From: Solicoccozyma terricola
Taxonomy: Eukaryota; Basidiomycota; Tremellomycetes; Filobasidiales; Piskurozymaceae
Assembly: GCA_001600875.1 (NCBI GenBank)
Contig: BCLD01000026.1
Location: forward strand, 187,354 to 228,931
Direction: 5' to 3'
DNA: 41,578 nt
In this document: positions 10,794 through 20,945 of the stretch, in pieces
Position numbering within the stretch: the first letter of the stretch is position 1
How the letters are laid out: every line of letters starts with the position of its first letter
Translations under genes and position numbers: made by a program
Notes under the pieces: generated by a model
What the model was told of the DNA's origin: nothing
Database searches by the model: none
What the model saw: only the letters and a program-made list of their open reading frames with translations

Positions 10794-10971
10794 ATGGTAG
10801 CCACGACGAGCGCTCTTCGCCGCACTACGATCGATGGTAAGTCCCGCCGGACGAGCGAGGTGGGGAGGTGACGCTTGCGACTGACACTCTGTGCGCGCAT
10901 GCTCTTCAGTGCTTACCAAAGTAGTCGTCTACGGCGGGATCGGCTACATTGCAACTTATCTCATCCCCTAA
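10794..10971 (+). CDS. 34-residue single-pass membrane microprotein
   Basis: Two exons, 10794-10836 and 10910-10971, joined by a GTAAGT...CTTCAG intron of 73 nt, give MVATTSALRRTTIDVLTKVV followed by VYGGIGYIATYLIP. A basic N-terminus precedes one hydrophobic segment of about 18 residues. The size and design recall small subunits of membrane complexes such as mitochondrial Tom5/Tom6-type or respiratory subunits, but I cannot assign a family. Canonical splice sites and a clean stop right after the membrane segment argue it is real. Its start lies close to the divergent gene at 10731, so they may share a promoter. Confidence 0.55.
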
Positions 10972-11047
10972 TCTACTGCGGTACATAGATAGTGTAACGG
11001 TCTATGCATAAATTGGCATTCATGATGACATTTCTTTTCGTTCCTCC

Positions 11048-12574
11048 TTACTCCTCAGCCACCGTGAGGACCACTTTTCCGAAACCTTTCCCGCTGAGCA
11101 TGTCTTGGAACGCTTTGCCCGTGTTCTCCAAACCTTTGTAGTGATGCTCCTTGATCTTGAGCTGACCTGCCGCGATCTGTTGCGGGACAGTGGCGCAGAA
11201 TTCTTCCTCGTATTGCGGGTACAGGTCACTGACGATGAAGCCACGAAACCTGAGGGTGATGGCAGCAAGGTCAGTGTGGCTTTCGACGACCGCGCTGCCG
11301 AGCAAACGACGCACTTGAGCCGCTTGGAAACGATTTGGAAGAGGCCTTTGACGCCGTCATCTTTTCCGGTGTAACGGGCAATCCATCCACCTAAGAGACA
11401 GAGCCTCAGCGTTAGATGCGTGGTGTCGTCTCCATGCGAAACACGAGGTGTACTCACAGACTGGATAGTGATCGCGCGCAATTGCCAGGACGTGGGCATA
11501 GACGTGATCAGCACACCGGAGGCGACCTGTTTTGCCTGCCACGACTTACAAATGCATCGACCGTTTGTGTTCATGTTGGCCAGTTCGGTCTCGAACGCGG
11601 GCCCTCCGACGTTGACCCAGTTGATGTCAATTGGGCCATGCTTGGCAAAGATCTCCTTGGCGTCAGTTGTTTTGTCTGATGGAGCCAAAGCAGTGTGGTT
11701 CAGCGAGTGGCTGCGACGGGGTACGACGCGTTCCGCAGCTCACAGTTGAAGGCCACATCAGCGCCGATAGACTTGCAGTACTCGACCTTTTCGTCGGTTC
11801 CTGCCGAGGTGATGACCTTGAGTCCCTGGGACTTTGCGATCTGGATGACCAACTGTCCGACGGCTCCGCTGCCTGCGCTGACAAAGGCGGTCTCTCCCTT
11901 CTTGGCCTCGGAAATCTCCTTCCAACCCATGTAGGCCGTCTTTCCGGGCATGCCAGCAGCGCCGACGAAGACTGTCTGTAAGTGAGCGTGAACCCACGTC
12001 AGTGGTGTAGATTTGACGGACAACTTTGAGAAGACGTGGACGTGCCCATGGAAGCTTCTCCTTGTTCTCAAGCACGATCAAACCCTGGTTGTCGTGGCAT
12101 TTCACGTATGCCTGGAAGGCTGTAAGGCGGACGGCGGAAGTCAGTTGGGGGATGTGGTACATGCTATTTGAGCAACGTCGCGACTCACGAAGGTAGCCGT
12201 ACACATGGTCGCCTTTCTTGTACTTGGAGGACTCTGATTCTAGGACGACAGCGACCGAGTAGTTGGCGATGCTGATTCGATGCGCGTCAATCTTATCAGT
12301 ATTCAGTAATGTCACGAGCGGGACTTGCAGAGTGACGCGTTACGCACGGCTTGCCGACTTCGTATGCGGGAGTGTAGCTCTTGATGCTCGGGTCACGCAT
12401 CTTGCCCCTCTGGTACGGGTCTACGGAGAAGCATAGCGTCTTGACGAGGAAACCGCCATCGAGAGGACCGTCGAGGTCGATCGTGTTATCGCTCTTGGTG
12501 ATGAGGGTGTTGTCGGTGGGCGCACCATTTGGGATCTCGTTGAAAACGACGACGGGGTTGGAGACTGGAGCCAT
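11048..12574 (-). CDS. MDR-family NADP-dependent oxidoreductase (LTB4 dehydrogenase / alkenal reductase type)
   Basis: Likely reduces carbon-carbon double bonds of enals or enones using NADPH, in the cytosol. Exons on the minus strand: 12574-12348, 12271-12189, 12119-12046, 11975-11744, 11675-11550, 11390-11315, 11249-11048; they sum to 1020 nt, 339 residues, the usual family length. Motifs: substrate-domain VDPYQRGKMRDPS, PFQAYV, LPW, then GAAGMPGKTAYMGW, the dinucleotide-binding AGSGAVGQLVIQIAK, SAGTDEKVEYCKSIGAD, INWVNVGG, GLFQIVSKRLK and FRGFIVSDLYPQY. No structural or catalytic zinc ligands are seen, as expected. Six introns; five are GT-AG, while intron 3 (12045-11976) must use a GC donor to keep LPW-TVFVGAAG in frame. 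The start ATG follows CAAAG.. on the minus strand and is supported by MAPVSNPVVVFNEIP. Confidence 0.95.
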
Positions 12575-12667
12575 CTTTAGCAGAGGACGGATGGGTGATT
12601 GCGGGTGGGTGTTGTAGGGAGTGTAGTGGAAGCTGAGAAGGCTGCAAGGCCAATACAGATAGTCCAC

Positions 12668-13111
12668 TTATATGTATGCTCGTCCCGCTCCACTACTTTC
12701 CGACACACGACGCGGCTGAGAAAGTAATGCCCGGTTATTTGATGGTCGACGCGTGGTTCCCGGATACCGCTTGCCACGTGGCGCAAGCGGATCTGCTTCC
12801 GTCAAAGAACCCTGGGGTTTCCGTGGGTCATTCGGAACCGGGGTAAAGTTCGGACCTGGGTGGGACGTTCGGATCCGGGGCCCGGCCAATTCCACCGAAG
12901 GCAAATCTCCGTGTGGGACGATCCCCGTGGACGGGTCACGTGTAGCAAACCATCTCCCGAAACCGCCGGCTGGAACAACCCTGGAATTCATCCAAGTTTT
13001 TGGAGATAAGCGATGGCCCATGGTTATAAACCAGTGTGGGGCTCCCGTGGGACGTGGTGCTACGAAGGTGATCGTGCTCAAGAGAGCAAAGAGAGTGGCA
13101 AACTTGAACAT
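12668..13111 (-). CDS. Putative secreted small protein with dibasic sites
   Basis: An uninterrupted minus-strand frame of 147 residues starts with MFKFATLFALLSTITFVAP, a convincing secretory signal peptide. The mature part is Pro/Arg/Gly-rich, contains few cysteines, and has Lys-Arg (RGKR-YPG) and Arg-Arg sites that a Kex2-like protease could cut. I recognise no domain. It lies head-to-tail upstream of the oxidoreductase (94 bp from its start). It may be a real small secreted protein or a chance frame; an intron altering the C-terminus cannot be excluded. Confidence 0.4.
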   Translation of the reverse strand: MFKFATLFALLSTITFVAPRPTGAPHWFITMGHRLSPKTWMNSRVVPAGGFGRWFATRDPSTGIVPHGDLPSVELAGPRIRTSHPGPNFTPVPNDPRKPQGSLTEADPLAPRGKRYPGTTRRPSNNRALLSQPRRVSESSGAGRAYI

Positions 13112-15092
13112 GGTATGCCCGCCAGCCGTGGTAAAAAATAAAGGATTGTGTGAGACAAAGATGATAGAGATGGTACTTAACGGGCGATGTTGCTATTGTG
13201 CTTGATACCCGGAACCGTTCCTCGCGACTGTCAACCTAGTATCTCAGTACTCGAACGACACTGACTTGATTGCTTTTTGGCCAACAGCATGCCGCAACTT
13301 GATTGCCAGGAAGGGGCATTACAAACAGTTAGGTAACGCCCTGAATTAACCTTTTGTTCATAGCGGTTTTTTATCCATATCGCGGGCAACAACAGGCGAT
13401 GGCTCGTGGCTAAGGCTTAGCTCTGCGGGCGAAACCTCGCTGAAAACCGGATGGGAACACCAGTTACCTGTGGCATTATGGTGAAACATTTGGTAAGGCG
13501 TCATTTGGTTAAGGCATAGTGGTTGTTTATACATTTCGCGGCCAAAACAAAGGACGGATCGTGGCCAATAGTCAACATCGGGATGCCGCTGGATGAACCC
13601 CTCCCGACCATGGGCTTCGAGGACGCCGTCATGACAGGAGGAGAGTTCGTTCGGTACCTACCGGGACCACCGAGAGGAATGTTGAATACTGTGTCTAGCC
13701 TTTATGATGGAGGGCTATGTCAGACATTCTTCAGCATATGGCAACTGGAAAACCAATACATACTAAACAGTTCAACCTCTGGAGCTCTGTCGGTCGTGCA
13801 ACTCGGCATACGGGGAAACCCCTGCTTCCTCCTTGTAAAAGACAAAGACAACGCGGCCTAGCAGGGTATCAGCTCATTAATCCTGCTGCCGCCGGGGGCT
13901 ATAGCCAGGCATCTCAGTTGTTGGAGAAGATCATTTGAGGTTTGTGAAAGTGGAATGGAGAGCTCCAGATGCAGTAGCTCTGACATAATATGAGGTTATA
14001 GATGACCCTGGATAACGGAGGCGTGTTATTAGAAGACCAAAGCGGCATGTCTTATGGCAAGCCATGGAACAAGGTTCCAGGGAAGGTCCTGTGGAGTGTC
14101 TCAGAAATGATGGATAGCTTCATTGTCTAGGGAATGACAATAGGAAGGCTATAGGCAGAAGGGTAACCGACCTCTCCATTGTTCTATGCTGCTGGTTGGC
14201 CTAGATAAGGCCTGCTGGCGAGCTGGAGTAGTCGTTGTAAGAGTAGAACTACCCATAATACATTACAATCACCTGCCCCTAATCTTATTCAACCAACAGG
14301 CGGCGGAGAGAAATGTCAGATCATTTTACCTTTGTCCACCCCACGTTCCCACGTTCTCGCTGTTCTCGGCAGTACGAGGTCTGCAGCTGAAGTTAATTGT
14401 GCTGATTGTTTAAGAATGTTTAAGAAGCTCGAGCATTTCACACGTCGATCATTCACCACGCCATCGGAAGTGCAGGGCAATGATCATTTGGTCCAGCGCC
14501 TCAATTAACAAAGTCAAAGCTTGGCTTGCAACAAGATGAGTTTTTCGCGAGTTAATCACGACGCACAAGCTGCTGATGGATGGCGGCTCAACCGCGAGGC
14601 CAAGAGCGGCGAAGTCACCCAACGACCATCTGATGTCTCCCCGCCGAGGCTGAATGGCACCGAGGAACCGTAAGCCCAGTCTGACGCCCGATGCACTCCC
14701 GGGCGAAGGGTGAACCACCGTGACACGTGACAAAGGGAGCGAGTCTTTCCTATTTGTTGTGGTGCCCGGTTATTAGGTATGGTGATGGTCTGTCTGTCCC
14801 CTTCCTCGGCCCTCCCGCAAGCACTTCAGCTAGCTAGCTAGGGGTCATCGTCCTCCTGTCGTCACCATCCTGTCATCTACATACACACTCATACAGTATG
14901 CTCTTCTCCCGCATCATCACCTCCTCCATCCTTGCCTGCATTGCCACCTCCCTCCGCTCCAATACCAAAGAGATTTCCCCTCTCTCTACCGCATGAGGAT
15001 CCGATTCCCCGGTCGTTCTCGCAGCTCCAGTCCCGGCGTCACGCGGGTTGAGGCTCCGACAAGCAACCCACGAAGACATCCTCCGGCGTTAG
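13112..15092. other. No confident gene; weak diverged tandem duplication
   Basis: The stretch is AT-richer than its neighbours. Near 13364 and 13520 two blocks about 156 bp apart resemble each other (TTTATCCATATCGCGGGC vs TTTATACATTTCGCGGCC), suggesting an old tandem duplication. A plus-strand signal-peptide-like ATG (MLFSRIITSSILACIATSL) at 14899 is followed by a stop and may be the 5' part of the cysteine-rich gene downstream, but I could not join them by canonical splice sites. Confidence 0.4.
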
Positions 15093-15781
15093 GCCAAACG
15101 ACGGGCTCAAGGTGGTTTGGCTCCCAGAGCCCAGATCTCCGGATCGACGTACCCCGTCTGCGACGATGCAGGGACCAACACCAACTGTTTGGTTGCAGAG
15201 GTCATTGGATTGGGACCTTGTGGAGAGTTGTGGAATGGTTCAAGATGAACAATGTTGATCATCATTGACTAATTTCCTTCCCATCTCCCTCACGTCTTTG
15301 CAAATAGCTAAATCAGCAGGGCGCATACGGTGCCACCGCAGATTGCGCCGCCGCATGCGTGGCCTACTCCGGTCAGTAGTCTCACCCTTTCAATGCCCTC
15401 TCTTGGGGTTCACCTTACCCTCTCACTCACGCACACACCGTATCGCCCTCACCGTCCTCCACAAAGGTAGTCAACTCGCCGTTCTCGGGACAATGACCCA
15501 CAACTGCTCCCTCATGTCCTGCTCCGGCACCGCTCAAACCCTTCCTCCCTCAGTCTCACCTACAACCCGGACCAGAATACGCTGTTCAACGGTGCCGACT
15601 GTGCGACTGTGAATGCTGCGTGTGAGTGTCGCGTGGATTGCATGCGTGTTGATTTGCCTTATGTCGGGCAGTGTAGTCAGACGTGATTGTGCAGCGGGAG
15701 AATCTGACCCTTGTTTGTCACTGTTTCCCCTCAGCCACCGTCACCACGAGTCAGTGTTGCGACACCTATACCTTGGCTTAG
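15093..15781 (+). CDS. Cysteine-rich secreted-protein-like gene (partial model)
   Basis: Several plus-strand exon-like pieces share a cysteine-rich style: after an acceptor TTAG at 15092, AKRRAQGGLAPRAQISG then STYPVCDDAGTNTNCLVAEV and IGLGPCGELWNGS; GAYGATADCAAACVAYSG near 15321-15377; NCSLMSC and DQNTLFNGADCATVNAA to 15621; and, after a clear intron 15622-15734 (GTGAGT...CCTCAG), TVTTSQCCDTYTLA with stop at 15781. The KRR at the N-terminus could be a Kex2 processing site. Joins between the middle pieces are not resolved and one frame change occurs near 15530 (a very short intron or a mutation). Function unknown; may be a decayed cell-wall or effector-like protein gene. Confidence 0.35.
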
Positions 15782-16006
15782 ACGACGAGCGAGCTAGTCA
15801 TCTTGTCCAACCTCGACATCTGTTCAGGGAAAGACAACAACGCTTACGACCACACGTCAACGGACCATTTCACCTTTTTTTGTTTCGCGGAGACGATGTA
15901 ATGTTATCCAAGTGTTTTTCGATTTCATTTCCTTTTGTTTCTTGGTGAACTGCCTTCTTTCGCTCGCACCGTCGCTCAGGGATTGAATCGCTTCTCTTCT
16001 TCAACA

Positions 16007-16252
16007 ATGGTTTTGAAACAGCTTGAGGTGAGTCATCCCATCCATTCACATTGTTTTGATGGCACCCAAATTCGATGACTGACCATATCTCTTCGTACTC
16101 AGATCTACACCTTTGCCAATGCTGCCAACCATTTCAACAACCCGTTGACTACCCGTTGTCTTCAGTACAAATGCCTTTCTCGAGCCCCGCCGGCTAATGA
16201 CAGTACTTCATTTCCAATCAACCTTGCGGTGCCAAAAGTCCCTTACATCTAG
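16007..16252 (+). CDS. Small two-exon hypothetical protein (56 aa)
   Basis: Exon 1 (16007-16027, MVLKQLE) ends at GTGAGT; exon 2 (16103-16252) begins after TACTCAG and encodes IYTFANAANHFNNPLTTRC through AVPKVPYI with TAG. The intron of 75 nt has canonical ends and a CTGAC branch point (about 16078-16082). No family recognised. The short length means it could be the remains of a longer gene. Confidence 0.35.
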
Positions 16253-17375
16253 CATTTTGCGAATTATTACGATTTTGTCTCACAAATCGGAGTCCTTCAT
16301 TTTCAACCTCTTCCTGGGAACATTTTTATGGACCTGGTGGGTGCGATTGATTTAGTCGCCTGGTCTGAAAGCCAGGAAGTTCATCAAAGGATGATTGTTT
16401 TTGGTTTCTGAGTACTCAGTTTATCTTTGAGGACGAAACGCCGGTCACTTGTTGAACCAAGTGGGTTCCATCTACTACTCTACCATGCTTACATTCATCC
16501 CATTCTCATTCCCATTCCATGGTCCCTGTTCCTTCTACTCATCATTACCTCCTTCCAAATTTCAATCCTGGTTTTTGGCCTGATAATGCGAATTGGATGC
16601 GGTCAAGGTTGTCTGCGTACCGAAATGGTCAGGTTTCCCCCGAATTCATTGGTTAAGAGGCATTGATTGAGGATCGATGGATATGGGGTTTTCTCGCGTG
16701 AAGATTCTGGTGGCCACATGCTAACAAAACGATTGTGGGACAATAGAATGCGATTAGCCGGTTAGTAGTGAGACCCGAGTCCCGCCGGAGTCGTATATAA
16801 TGTAGAATGACTGTTGGAAGTGGCAAAATACTGAGACGAGAGATCTAGGTTTGGCATCTTGTACCTATATAAAACACCATATTTGTTGTTCGACAAAGGT
16901 TGTATGCAGGTGGAAGTATTGGATATGGGTGCTTCTTCAATACAACGACAATCTCTAGCTCGCTTACCCTGGCTAGATTGATGCAGGAGCGGCTTTAGAA
17001 CAACAGAGAAAGTCGGTTACCCTTCTGCCTAAGTCAACAAATAGTGTTGTTGACCTCTAACAATGGAATGCACTGAGATCCATTGTTTCCCTGTCCCACA
17101 CCGCGACTGACGAGCGAAGTGGCGTGTAATCAATGTCCCACATCGAAGATGTAGAATTCCGTGCGAGTCCCACCGTCCCACCGCGCTCTCCCACCCTCCC
17201 ACGGTCCTCTTGGGAAGCCATCCTATGGGGGCCCACACCCCCTTTGGGACATACCTGCAGCTTGGCTCTTCGTGAGGAATGATTTGACCTACATAAATCA
17301 CCCCCACAGCACGCCTGACGAAGATGAAGAGGGGGACCGCAATACCAGAACTCTATCATACCCCGCACACCCACC
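16253..17375. other. No gene seen; contains one LTR-like insert
   Basis: Apart from the LTR-like segment at 16812-16944 I see only short unsupported frames and pyrimidine-rich sequence before the transporter gene. Confidence 0.4.
16812..16944 (+). mobile_element. Probable solo LTR (133 bp), D-related
   Basis: Starts TGTTGGAAGTGGC, like family D, has a TATATAAAA box (about 16867) and ends CTTCTTCAATACA. The flanking 5-mers are ATGAC (16807-16811) and ACGAC (16945-16949), a target duplication with one mismatch. The body differs from family D, so it is a related but separate family. Confidence 0.5.
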
Positions 17376-19010
17376 ATGGTATGCGCCGTCGGCCATTGGC
17401 CAAGGCTCCTGAACCCTAACTAACGACCACCAACCTGCGGGGTCCCTCTACAGAATGCAGATCAACATGTTGTCGTTGGCACCACTCGCAAGCACCACGG
17501 GCTGCAGCTCTCCCCCACTCCCAGCGACGATCCAAGAGATCCGTTGAGATGGTCCAGGTCACTGAAACTTGCGGCAATCGCTGCGGCATCGTTGACCAAC
17601 TTTGTGGGAAACATGGCCGGTGCAGGGCCGGCGACGGCCATTCTGGCCTTCCAAGCCGAGTTTGGCAAGAGCGCGGAGCGAGTCAACGATTTGTTCTCGG
17701 TGAGGTTTATGCATGCGATCAAGGTCGAGAGAGTGAGGTCGAAGCTGACGGGGATCCCCGCAGTATAACCTCCTGATGCTCGCCATCGGTAACTTGTTCT
17801 GGGTGCCCTTCTCCGTCAAGTTTGGCAAAAGACCCGTTCTTATTGTCTCCATGCTCCTGCTCATGTGTTCGCAAATCTGGGCTGCCAAGGTGAACTCCTA
17901 TGATAGCCTTCTGGGAGCCCGAATCGTCTGTGGATTCGCTGCCTCCGCTGGTGAGGTGAGGAAGGCACTGCGTGCTTGTCGCTGTGCAGGCCTCGCTCTG
18001 ACCTCTTGCTTCTTCGGTCCAGAGCATCGTGCCAGCCATCGTCTCGGACATTTTCTTTCTCCACGAACGTGGTGCAATGATGGCGATGTGGGTGACTTCT
18101 GGCTCAGGCTGCTCATGCCTTCCGGTGGTGAATTAAACCTGGCCCCCGCATCTCAGCTATGTCATCCTCGCAGCCAGTGGCACTGCTGTCGGACCGTTGG
18201 TCTCAGGGTACCTCCTGGCGACGCCCGGATCATGGAGGAACTTTATGTGGTTGTGCGTTGGACTCTGCGGAGCCAACCTCATCCTCCTCTTCTTTTGCCT
18301 GCCGGAGAGCAATTTCGCCCGGCCAGCAGAGCATTTGCACCCTGTTGCTCCACCGTCGGTCGAAGAGACGGGATTCAATGACAAGGCGGTGAGCTCGCAC
18401 ATCGAGGTGGCTGAAACTGCAGCGACAACTACATCACCCCGTCTGGAGAGTAAGCAACAAGGCGTCAACGTCGTCAACATTTCTAACCCATCATTCGCGG
18501 AAATCTGCTTGTCTCCACCCAAGATCAATCACGACGTCCGGTTCTGGGCTACCGCCGCCCATCCATTCATCTTTTTGCTGTCTCCCACAGTTCTTTGGGC
18601 GATATACAGCTACGGCATCCTGTTGAGCGCCGCGTTCATCATGACGTGAGCTGCTGCTGCTGCAAATAGTCCTTCTGGCTGTGAGCCTAAGCTGACTGGC
18701 GAGGTATATTGCGCTGGAAGCCTTAACATGCCGGGGCTGCTCATTCCTCCTCCCTACCACTTCTCAGGCGGCCAGGTCGGTTTGATGCAAGTGTCGGCCA
18801 TCATTGGATTCATCCTGGCCATGTTCCTTGGCGGATACATGTCCGACGTCATCACCGCTAGACAGATCATCAAGAACAAAGGCAATGTCATCACCGAACA
18901 TCAGTCGCTCATACCGTTAGGTTGGGTATCCCCGTTGGGATGCTTGCTCACAGGGCTTGCCGGAGAGAACCTTTGGCCGTGGTACTCTATCGGTATCACA
19001 TTCGGAATGC
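17376..19010 (+). pseudogene. MFS transporter, exons 1-6 (last exon inverted away)
   Basis: A 12-helix major facilitator gene broken by inversion. Exons: 17376-17378 (ATG only), 17454-17699, 17764-17955, 18023-18087, 18157-18645, 18721-19010. All introns are GT-AG; intron 1 has a CTAAC branch point. Seen features: N-terminal cytosolic SPTPSDDPRDPLRWS, first helices AAIAAASLTNFVGNMAGAGP and YNLLMLAIGNLFWVPFSVKF, the GKRPV loop, GARIVCGFAASAGE, the family signature IVPAIVSDIFFLHERG, central loop, and later helices through LWPWYSIGITFGM. The frame then meets a donor at 19011 with no matching exon downstream on this strand. The missing exon is at 19249-19541 on the minus strand; together they would make 525 residues. 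Substrate unknown (fungal polyspecific/anion-cation symporter style). Likely nonfunctional now unless the inversion is an assembly artefact. Confidence 0.9.
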
Positions 19011-19248
19011 GTAAGTTGACCTGACCGGGCCCTTCAAGGCGGAGACAAGCCTCACTGTCGTGGATGTTCCTCCTCTCGATGCACCCTGGACGACTCCTCG
19101 GGACTCTCCTTGCCTGGACTGGTCTCACTCACTGCTCTGCTCAAGGCCAATTTACAAGTACATACTACACCTCTGACAACCAAACCATCTCACAATATGG
19201 AAGCGCCCTCGCCTCAAAGAACGAGTCTCATTCGCTGTCCCTGACCCT

Positions 19249-19541
19249 TCATTGCATAGCCTTGTTCAAACGGTTCAGGAACGCCGAATGCCTCAATCGC
19301 TTGCCATAGAAGTAGAGCGGAACCGCGAATATGAAAATTGTCAGCTGCAGGGCCATTAAGACTATGAACGGCCGAAGGAAACCCTGTGTCTGGATCCAGG
19401 TTACCGCTTGGTAGACGAAGAGAAATGCCACCATGTTCTTGAAGACGTTGATGGAGACGACACTCTGAGCAGCATGCTCGGGGAAGCTGTCGACGACGTA
19501 GGTGATTGCGATGTTGGGTGTGTAGACCGTTCCAAACGAGA
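19249..19541 (-). pseudogene. Inverted terminal exon of the MFS transporter
   Basis: On the minus strand, after a good acceptor (CCTCTGAACAG), a 293-nt exon reads SFGTVYTPNIAITYVVDSFP, then NVFKNMVAFLFVYQAV, the last transmembrane helix LMALQLTIFIFAVPLYFYGK and stop. Its entry phase (two bases first) is exactly what the exon ending at 19010 (one base left over) needs, and the protein junction FGM-LSFGTVY is what the family shows. So this is the same gene's exon 7 flipped in place. Breakpoints lie between 19011-19248 and beyond 19542. Confidence 0.88.
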
Positions 19542-19639
19542 CTGTTCAGAGGAAATCAACGAGTATGGTGTCAGCCTGCTGTCCACCTTGATGAATATTC
19601 TGCTAACCACTTCTCTCCGCATCGCCTCTTGATTGGCCA

Positions 19640-19896
19640 TCAGCCCGACCTCCGAACCGTCCGTCTCCCATCACCGCTCGAGACCTCGGCTCCTGCCATC
19701 GAACCATAAACTCGGACTCTGAGACAACTCGAAACTCACCGACCTCCCCTGCTCCCCAGCCGCTCCTCCCGTTCCCCAACATCTCCCTACTCCCTCTCCA
19801 CGGTTCCTCTACCAACGCAGCGAACGCGTCCCACGCCTCCGCCACCGCCGAAAGTGAGAGCGGGAAGACCGAGGTGAACGCCGAGACGGAGGATGG
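19640..19896 (+). other. Possible 5' coding part of the DNA-binding-like gene
   Basis: An open plus-strand frame rich in Ser, Thr, Pro, Ala and Glu (ending SESGKTEVNAETEDG) stops abruptly at the copia LTR. It has the composition of a disordered N-terminus and may be the lost beginning of the gene that resumes at about 20945. No start codon or splice site is established. Confidence 0.35.
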
Positions 19897-20110
19897 TGTT
19901 ATGAATAATTGGTTATTCGTGTTGTTCACTTTCTGTTGTACATCGAGCTTGACCAGAAGTAGCCGACCTATATAGTACTCTCACTCTTACAACATGGAAA
20001 CGAAGATCTTTGCCACCTGCATCCTTTGCTATGCTGCAGTGCCATGTACTGACATGCATTGCAATGCTATACTTCGGCATCAACCATAGCACAGTATTCG
20101 CCACTTCCAA
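19897..20110 (-). mobile_element. LTR, copia family D, of a truncated element
   Basis: Minus-strand copy of the 210-bp LTR seen at 1642 and 38915. Its start has lost the terminal TGT (reads TATTGGAAGTGG), where it is fused directly to protein-coding sequence of the element. The far end is TGTTATGAATAA on + with GATGG just outside (19892-19896). Confidence 0.85.
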
Positions 20111-20945
20111 TACGTTTCCCTTTTCCAAGCATACATGCCATATACACAAACGATTTAACTTCCGTCTCGGACACCTGGCTCAACCCGTCGCTCCTCCCTG
20201 GCCTGCTCAGCCTAATAACAACACCAACATTCAAATGGCCCAACCTGCGGTGCCAGTCATGAAGATCGGAGTCAGCAGCCGCAAGGAGAGCATAGGGCCG
20301 ACGGATAAGCTGGCTTGCCTTGAATGTGTAGAGACGGTTGAGACGCTTGTGGGCGGTAATAAGGTTTTCGCCGCTTGTTCCCCGCAGAGTGGCAGCGTTG
20401 CGGTCGCTCTCCCAATTATAACCAAAGGGGGCACAACCGACTGCGATGAGATTTCGGTCCAAACATGGGGCCACGAGGACATCCTTCAGGGTGACGGTAG
20501 GGAGGACGAGCCGGCCCCGATGTGTCACTGGGAGCGCCTTGCCATCACCGATGATGATCTGAAGGGGTATGGCGAATGGCTTAACATCGTCGAGAAGGAG
20601 CGGGTCATTGAACATGTGATGAGATGCCCCGGAATCCACGATGTAGATCGGATCTTCCTCCCGTTGGGTTGGAGACGCCCTTGTTACCTTTGCCATAAAG
20701 GCGTATCCGTCCGACTCCTCTGCCGCCATCTCTGCCTCGAACTTCACGCTCTGCCCGGCGATATTAGCAGAACCGCCCCCTTTGTCCTTGCCACCCCCTC
20801 ATTCCCCAGCCGTTTTGCCCGTCTGTAACAGTTCTCCCGACCGTGCATCTGGTGTTCCTCGCAGTAGAGGGAGGGATCGTTTTGAGCGGGGAAGGGGCGG
20901 AACGAGGATGAGGATGGTTTGCCCCCACCTCGAGGAATCCCCGAG
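20111..20945 (-). mobile_element. Ty1/copia gag zinc knuckle, protease and pre-integrase fragment
   Basis: Minus-strand sequence shows RGGGKPSSSS and a knuckle-like CEEHQMHGRENC (about 20885-20845, separate frame), then aspartic protease DSGASHHMF with FAIPLQIIIGDGKALPV, and the GAG-pre-integrase zinc motif LHDWHRRLGHLN...CMLGKGKR. It is fused straight to the LTR start, so integrase, RT and RNase H were deleted. No 5' LTR is visible before the host gene resumes near 20945. A frame change separates gag from protease. Confidence 0.85.

Noticed and set aside
18646..18669. 24-nt intron in the MFS gene (GTGAGC..AAATAG)
   Set aside because: Far too short; the 75-nt intron 18646-18720 with a CTGAC branch site fits phase and family sequence better.
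19064..19309. Plus-strand frame of 81 residues after the MFS gene
   Set aside because: It overlaps the antisense of the inverted MFS exon and its 3' flank, and does not continue the transporter.
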